64,000 nucleotides of DNA from Cyanoderma ruficeps. Lineage: Eukaryota > Chordata > Aves > Passeriformes > Timaliidae. Below the pieces are notes generated by a model, which saw nothing but the letters and a program-made list of their open reading frames with translations, ran no database searches and had not been told where the DNA came from. Of the stretch, positions 36,460 through 64,000 are shown piece after piece. The stretch lies in contig VZDJ01000301.1 in assembly GCA_008694505.1 (NCBI GenBank), forward strand, positions 2,891,485 to 2,955,484, read 5' to 3'. Within the stretch, counting starts at the first letter, position 1, and every line of letters starts with the position of its first letter. Position numbers and translations under genes: made by a program.

Positions 36460-38279
36460 GAGAGCAGCGGTCACTTGTGCATTCACAGGGCAGCTTTAAT
36501 CGGCCCACGCGAAGTTTCCCTCCTCTCTCCATAGCCCAGCCCCGGTTCCTGGCCCGGACACACGGATCCCAGCCCTCCTGCTCTGGGGACGGCCATTGGC
36601 ACGGCCACAGTGCCCCGCTCGGATCACTCCTGTCCCCTTACAGCCAGCTTTGTCCCCACCGCACTGCCTTAATGTCTCACTTTCATCATCTCCCGCCCCA
36701 GCTCCACGACAAACACCCCCAAACGGCTCCCAGCAGGGCTGATTCTTGCACGAACATCCCACCAGCACCTAGTTTGGCTTCCTTACTCCTCCTGGTCACA
36801 CCCCCACATCGAGCTCACAGCTAACCCTAAATAGCCTCCCTTCTCCCTGCACTCCATACACACCCCTTTTTAATCCCTTCTCTCCCAGCTGGGCTGCCCA
36901 TAGTTTCCTGCCTCTAACTCTCACTGCAAACTGGTCCCAAAGCCCAGCTCAGACATAATCTACTTTACTCTTCCCCAGAACTCGAGGCAATCAATCACAC
37001 ACCCTCTACTGCTGCCTTCCTAAATGGGAAAGGACAGAAACCACAAAATTATCAGCTTTGTACAAACACTTTTTTCTCTGCATGGCAACAGCAAGAGTCA
37101 GTAAGCTGGAAGGAAGGAGATGTGTGCAAGTAACTGTGATTTGCACCCCCCCTAGCCCAAGAGAACAGTCTCTGCCCCATGTAATGACACTTCTGTAAGT
37201 TATTTTCACTGTTATGCTTTGCCTACCTCACTGCCCGATGAGGCTCCAAGGCACATATTTTGGACAAGACAGGAACATTTTTCACATGGTTGTGGGTTTA
37301 ATGAATCTGTAGTGGTACATTCTGAAAGCCTCCCAAGCCTTACACTAACAGCTGCAGCATCTGCACCAAATTCCAGCTCAGTCTCTCCTGTATCATCACA
37401 CTGGAGGCACAAAGTGTGGCCTCAGCACATTGTGGCTGCGGTTACAGGCTCAACCAAGGGTTAAACAAATCACAGTATCACCCTCCACCAACCTGAAGCT
37501 AAAGAAAACCTTTGTGTAATCACATATATATAGTAAAACATATGCTACAGTTACAGTAAAAATAATGAGATAGCACTCAGGCTCTTTGGTTGCTGCATAC
37601 AGCACCCTGCACTTTCTCAGTGTTCTTTTGAAACACCTTCAAAAAGAAATTTTGCCTTTGCAATAAATCCCCTTGTAACTAAGAAAAACATTTCGTCCTG
37701 CCATTTTTGCTGTCCATGTCCTCCTTTAATAAATCAAATGTCCTGCTTTTATCCTTCTGACACCTTCTCTCACTCATACCAGTTGCCTTTTGAAAAAAAT
37801 TGGCTTCTGCCAATTTTGTTTCTAGTGATGCACTAAGCCCGTTTGACCTGACTTTCATTCACAGGTGATGGGCAAAGCACAGCCCCAGCAACCTCAGGAT
37901 CTGACCCTGCACGACCTTCACCACAGATAAACGTCCTCAGGTGTTTATGCCAGGACAACTTTAGGGCCTGATTACCCCAATCTAACTGCACATTAACTCC
38001 AGGGTAATTTTAGAAGAATCCTACCTGTGCTTTGGTTGAAGTGCCAAACAAGTGCAGTGTGTCCACTCATCAGACAGATGAGATGAGCAGGAACACATTC
38101 TCTTGAAGAGGCTCTAAGCCTTTGATAATGAATCAGGATCAGATGCACTCGCTGTGTTTGGACAGAATAAGCAAAACTGATCTAATGGAAATTCCAGAGA
38201 AACAGCAACCAGTGATCCCAGGCAAATCACTCTCCTCTTGCACAACTGCTGGTCCTGGGCCACAGCCTTTGCTGTAAGA
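36460..38279. other. Intergenic region, RNPEPL1 promoter side
   Basis: About 1.8 kb of unique-looking sequence between the RNPEPL1 CpG island and the solo LTR. It is C/T-rich on the plus strand near 36600-36900. No coding exon, RNA gene or known repeat was recognised. Confidence 0.55.
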
Positions 38280-38814
38280 TGTGCTGGTTTTGGCTGAGCT
38301 AGAGTGAATTTTCTTCACAGTATCTGGTATCAGGCTGTGTTTGGGGTTGGTGATGAAAACAGTGTTGATAATTCAGGGATGTTGAATAGCTATTGCAGAG
38401 CAGGGCTTGCACAGAGCCAAGGACACTTCTGCTCCTCACCTGACCAGCAAGGAGGCTGAGGGTGTTCAAGGAGATGGGAGCGGACACAGCAGGTCTGACC
38501 AACTGACCACAGAGATATTCCAGACCATATGGCATTATAAAAGCTGGAGAGTAAGGAGGGGACATTCAGAATGATGGTGCTTGTTTTCCCAAGTCACCAT
38601 TACACACAATGGAGCCCTGCTTATTAGCGAGATAGCTGCCCATGGGAAGTGGGGAATGAATACCTTGTTTTGCTTTGCTTGTGTGGCTTGTGCTTTCCCT
38701 ATTAAACTGTCTTGATCTCAAGTCTCAAGTTTTCTGGCTTTTAACCTCTCAATTCTCTCCCCCATCCCAAGGACTGTGTGGGGCTTACTTGCCAGCTGAT
38801 ATCAAACCAGAACA
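38280..38814 (+). mobile_element. Solo LTR of an endogenous retrovirus (passerine type)
   Basis: About 535 bp beginning TGTGCTGGTTTTGGCTGAGC and ending in ...ACA, matching in order the landmarks of an LTR common in songbird genomes. These are CAGTGTTGATAA, a TATA box (ATTATAAAAGC, near 38535), CCCAAGTCACC, ATGGAGCCCTGC, a poly-A signal region (CTATTAAACTGTC, near 38700) and CTCTCCCCCATCCCA. No primer-binding site, gag, pol or env sequence adjoins it, so it is a solo LTR. No clear target-site duplication remains. Family name not assigned. Confidence 0.85.
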
Positions 38815-40343
38815 GAAGCATGTGCTATCTCCATGCTATTTTGGGTAGGATCTCTTTAAGGAAAGTCTCTGTCCCAATCCCAGACTTATTCTATTCCTCA
38901 TAGGATGAAGTCTTCTCTGGATATCATACTATAAATTCTAAAGCAGAATCCAACTCCTGAACATTCCAATCATCAATCTCTTGCAGAATGCTTCAAAGAT
39001 ACAGATATTACATCCCATTTGTAAAAATTAATGTTTCTTCCTTCCACTTCAGTGACAGGGCCCTTGGCCATGCCTCAGCTTGTTCCTGTGGTTCAGGATA
39101 AAAACCAGTAAAAAAATTACAGCTACCCCTGTGAGCAGCAATTCTTCAGTACACCTGTGAAACAAGTGCCAAATGAAGCACAGAAGTGATCACAACAGAA
39201 AGAACGTTTCCTTCTGTCAGTCTCTGTCTTTAATTCCAAAGTAACAGTGCTGCAGTCAAGGTTTAACAAAATGGTTGAGCTAATCCCTGCTGTTGACAGG
39301 TGACTGTTCATCTGCTCCATCACAGACCCTTGTTTGGCACCTTGCTGAGCTGTTTCAGCTGACCAAAGCTGCAGCAAAGATTCAGCTCCTTACGGGAGTG
39401 TAACAGCAGTTTGGAGCAGTGACTGCTGAGCAGCTCCCTCTCACACTTATGCTACTGTTACAGCCAGCACCTCCTGAAAAGAGCAGCCCCACTTCACCTC
39501 CCTTCCTGTGGGTGGTGCCTTCCTGTCTCCTCCTTTGTACAGCATTCCTGCTTTCTGCAAGTTAGCTTTCTGAACTGGACCACACAAGAGCCACTGCTGG
39601 CATCGGGAAGGGAAGAGGAAGTCCCAGCCTGGAAGAAGAAGGAGGATAAGATCAGGATGGCTGCCCTTTTGTCCCGACTGCCATTAGCTCAGCCTTAGCT
39701 GCAAAGTGAAGCCACACACTGACCCCAGCAGCATGCAGAACCAGGTACGTTAGCCTATTTCCTTCAATGGAAATATTGAAGTCCATGGGGTAAACTCCAG
39801 GCCTGTGAGCAGGGTAAGGTCTGTGCCAGTTAATTCTTGCTTTGGACAAGAGTTAAGAACAATCACAACAAGGTTTTTTGTGCTACTTCAAGCTACAGTG
39901 GAAGCTCTGTTAATGCCACAATTTGCCTGTGTTACCGGTAGGTAGAAATGCTTCTTTCTGTGACTTTGCAGTCATGTCACTCTAAACAGTAGTGCTTTCA
40001 GGTAAAGAAAATGGAAAATATGAGCCTAAGAAGGTCCTCCACCTGACCTCAGCTCTTCTACTTGGCTTGAATACTTGCACTATAAATTATTACTCCCTAT
40101 ACTACTCAACATACATGTATTGCAAGCTACCCCTCCACTGAAAGGCACAAAAATCACCCACTGCACTTTTGAAGAAACAGCTTCACTCTGAAGAAATGAA
40201 GATCAGACCATGGTGCATGACAAAAGGAAAAAAAAGCCAAAACCCTGCAAACCTGTTTTGCCAGGGCTCAAAAAGGTGCAGAGTTCTTTATGTGTCCAAA
40301 ACAAACCACGTAAGCCAAAACAATTTACAAAACCCAAAATAGT
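38815..40343. other. Intergenic region between solo LTR and ABCC5 3' end
   Basis: About 1.5 kb without a recognised gene. Open frames are short (under 90 codons) and without domain character. Confidence 0.55.
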
Positions 40344-40349
40344 TTTATT
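40344..40349 (-). terminator. Candidate ABCC5 polyadenylation signal
   Basis: TTTATT on the plus strand is AATAAA on the minus strand, about 1.4 kb past the ABCC5 stop. That distance fits the long ABCC5 3' UTR I recall from mammals. The region in between includes A/T-rich stretches (41370-41600) typical of 3' UTRs. Confidence 0.45.
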
Positions 40350-41751
40350 TACTTTTCAGATTTCTGCCTCAATGAGACATTTTGCAAACATGCTAAGGCT
40401 ACAAAATGTCCAAGTTGACAAAGACATGCAACGCTGACCATTCAATAAGTCACAGCTATCACAGGAGCAACTGTGTCCCCCCGGGCCACAGGTCCCAAAA
40501 AACAGGGATGGTGTACAGTGATCATGGCAACGCACTACGCAGGACCCAGTAACCTGAGGTAGGTCATTTACAGTAAGAAAACCATGTCCTACACCAGTGT
40601 TACATCCTGATCAAAAGGAACCCCTTTAGGGTTCCAGAAGACGTGGGGTCAAGGACTGCTTCCTTAACAAGTGTGCAAGAAAGAAACAGGAAATATCGAT
40701 GTTGATTAATCTTAGTATAAGTGAGCAGAACAAAGAGTTAGTGTTACCCATGCCAGTGAAAGCCAACCTAAACCTCTGAGGAGTGTTAGCAGCTTCAAGA
40801 TAAAGAGTCAGTCAGCTGAAGCAACTCTGAAAAGGCTTTCCTGCCAGCATACAGGGTATGATTTGAACCTAATGAATAATTTGTTACAGATCATTCCACA
40901 AACAGTAAGATTTTGGTTGTGTTAGATCAGCGAAGCAGGAAGAGCTTGGGCTTGCTTGCATTAAAATAAACTCTGCTGATACAGTAAGAAATACTGTGTC
41001 AGGACACTGAGAAAATACAAGGCCTTAATGTGACCCAGGAGTGGTTCTCCACTAGGATCACTAAAAACCCTGCTTTGGAAAAGCATCATGGGAAGCAGCA
41101 GCCGCTGCCGTGGTGAACATTAGCGATGCCCCAAACAGCTTTGATAAATTACAATGCAATAGTTACACCACAGAGCTCTTCTCTGCTGCGCTTGACAAAG
41201 ATGTGACAATAAAGGACACCATTGCAAAGCTTCACTTCCACTCAGACACGCAGAAAATCCGGCACTAGGAAAAGACGAACTGTAAGAGACAAAACACTGT
41301 CTGATACAGTCCGATAACAAAGCCAGATCTCTGGTACCATAAACTGTACAAAAATGATAGAAAAGAATAGCACTGTTATTAATACAGTGCTTATTTTAAT
41401 ATAAAATAAACAGCTTACATTTCCACTGTAAATATAGGCTATATACAGAATTATGTATAGATATAGCTACATGTATAAAGCTTCATTATAGGCCTCTGAT
41501 ACATTTATAACTATGGCTCCCTGAGCCATTTGTAGAGTGCATTTAATAACAAAAAATTAGTAATATGGAATAAATACAATAATAAAAACATGAAGAGTTC
41601 TTCTGACATGGTTTCAAAAACTCTCTGGCTTGACACATTGTGCTAAAAATTAAAAGATGAAAAGGCAATAATCTGCGAGGAGGAGGAAGAGCTGGCCTGC
41701 CATAGGCAGGGAGCGTAGCTCTCCAAAATTAAAGTGACTTTGCCCTGAATT
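40344..41751 (-). other. ABCC5: Predicted ABCC5 3' UTR
   Basis: Non-coding stretch from the stop codon to the candidate polyadenylation signal. The half next to the stop (41350-41640) is A/T-rich with ATATAG-like and TAATA-like blocks. No competing gene or repeat is recognisable. The 3' limit is inferred. Confidence 0.5.
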
Positions 41752-62798
<21,047 letters not shown>

Positions 62799-64000
62799 CT
62801 GAAACAAAAGACAACACCATGAAACATTAATGGCAACTCAGAAAAAGTACATTCAATTCCTAATTACCAGAGAAAATTAATTTTCAATCTGAAAAGGGGA
62901 TTTGGGGATAGGGCCAGGCAACTGCTGTTCTAACACAAACTCAGGCTGGAAATACCATTAATTTCCTCCTGCCCCATCTGCACCAAGCACCAGACTTGTG
63001 AGAGCAAATGTCAACAAAAATCTGAGAGAATAAAGATGTGCATTTTTACCAATATTGAATAGTACCAGTTTAGTTAAAGTTTCTGAAGCACAAATTTAAC
63101 CTAAAGACACACGAAGTTGACTCCCCATTTTAGCCAGCCTTTAACCTGATTCTGTAAGGCAAATCAGGACTTGGTCCAGCCAGATAAATTTCTAGTCTAT
63201 GCCAGTGCTATGAAGGTAGTAAACCAGTTTTTGACATTTTTACTAAACTAATCTAAAACCAGAAAGTTGTTTGACATGTTTAAAGTATCTGCTATTCCTA
63301 CATTCATCCCATTCCTGGTCTGAAATTCAAACCCAACACAGTACTTTAGAAAGTTTGGCCTTCTTGCCTTTCTTCATACACCTACAAACTCTTTTGACGT
63401 CCCCCATCAATAAAGGAGGACTACTGGAAAGAACTGGAAAACATGTTCAAAATCCACTCCTCATTCCCCTCTAAAATGCAGTTTCCACTACATAATCCTT
63501 TACTTTTGGCCAGATAAACTGGACCACACTGAAACTCACAGTATTCAGTCTCCATGGTTTATAGAACATGCATTATGAATACAGTGACAAATCTTCAGCA
63601 GTCTTATAGGCATTTTATAGGCAAGAAAATTTTGGCTTGAACTAGCCTATTTCACAGCTCAGCAGAAGCAGGAATACCTCATCAAGAACAAGCTGTGCCA
63701 GATGTGTTTTTCAACATCTTGTGTTGAGTCAAGAAATCAAGAACACTGCTTACGCAACACTGAGCTCCCATACACAAGCTGGAGGCCTCACGTCTTTCCA
63801 ACCTCAACCAGGAGCAGCTGAATATTCTGAAGTTCCATTTAGCTATGAATATTAGTCTCAGCCAAATCTCTCAGCTTTTTTCTAATTTTATCACTTTGAG
63901 CTTCTTACTTCCAAATTTCTGCTTCATACTCTATCTTATAAATGCCTTCAATAATGTGCAATGTCATAATCTGGCTAAATCTAGCACATTTCAACACCTT
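62799..64000 (-). other. ABCC5: Part of an ABCC5 intron running off the window
   Basis: No segment resembling the preceding ABCC5 exon (the one ending in the FYPAMM region) is present. No repeat or other gene was recognised. The intron's 5' donor lies beyond the window. Confidence 0.7.

Noticed and set aside
35499..36824. 441-codon plus-strand open frame, and other long frames across 35.0-36.8 kb
   Set aside because: Antisense shadow of the very GC-rich RNPEPL1 exon 1 and its CpG island. The predicted product is low-complexity Gly/Ala/Arg with no domain; stop codons are rare here because of base composition.
40210..40437. Lysine-rich plus-strand frame near the ABCC5 3' end
   Set aside because: It is the antisense of T-rich 3' UTR sequence around the polyadenylation signal.

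Overview
The window is vertebrate nuclear DNA, almost certainly from a bird and probably a passerine. Evidence: short GT-AG exons separated by introns; CR1 LINE 3' ends with the ATTCTATGAT-type terminus at three places; and a solo LTR (38280-38814) of a kind I recognise as abundant in songbird genomes. The species itself cannot be read from the sequence.

Three protein-coding genes lie head-to-tail on the minus strand. From right to left they are ABCC5 (multidrug resistance protein 5; its last 23 coding exons, 62798 to 41752, with the 5' part beyond the right edge), RNPEPL1 (arginyl aminopeptidase-like 1; complete, 11 coding exons, 36115 to 18852) and CAPN10 (calpain-10; complete coding sequence, 12 coding exons, 11894 to 658). 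I defined exon borders by reading splice sites and by checking that reading frames join. The joined lengths are multiples of three: CAPN10 672 aa, RNPEPL1 780 aa, ABCC5 1103 aa plus stop within the window.

Layout: 1-657 3' flank of CAPN10 with a CR1 fragment; 658-12.4 kb CAPN10 and its CpG-rich CCAAT/GC-box promoter; 12.5-18.0 kb intergenic, no supported gene; 18.0-36.45 kb RNPEPL1 with a large first intron and a very GC-rich first exon; 36.5-40.3 kb intergenic, containing the solo LTR; 40.3-64 kb ABCC5, with a CR1 fragment close to one splice acceptor.

The genes do not form a pathway: a cytosolic cysteine protease, an M1-family metallo-aminopeptidase relative and a plasma-membrane ABC exporter. 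RNPEPL1 followed by CAPN10 in the same direction is the ancestral order also seen at human 2q37. ABCC5 lies at human 3q27, so its position next to RNPEPL1 marks a synteny junction between the lineages. I found no RNA gene, CRISPR array, operon or undescribed molecular system. The points most worth a second look are the expanded Pro/Ala tract in RNPEPL1 exon 1, a predicted uORF and non-coding first exon of CAPN10, the visible C2L duplication in CAPN10, and transposable elements close to exons.
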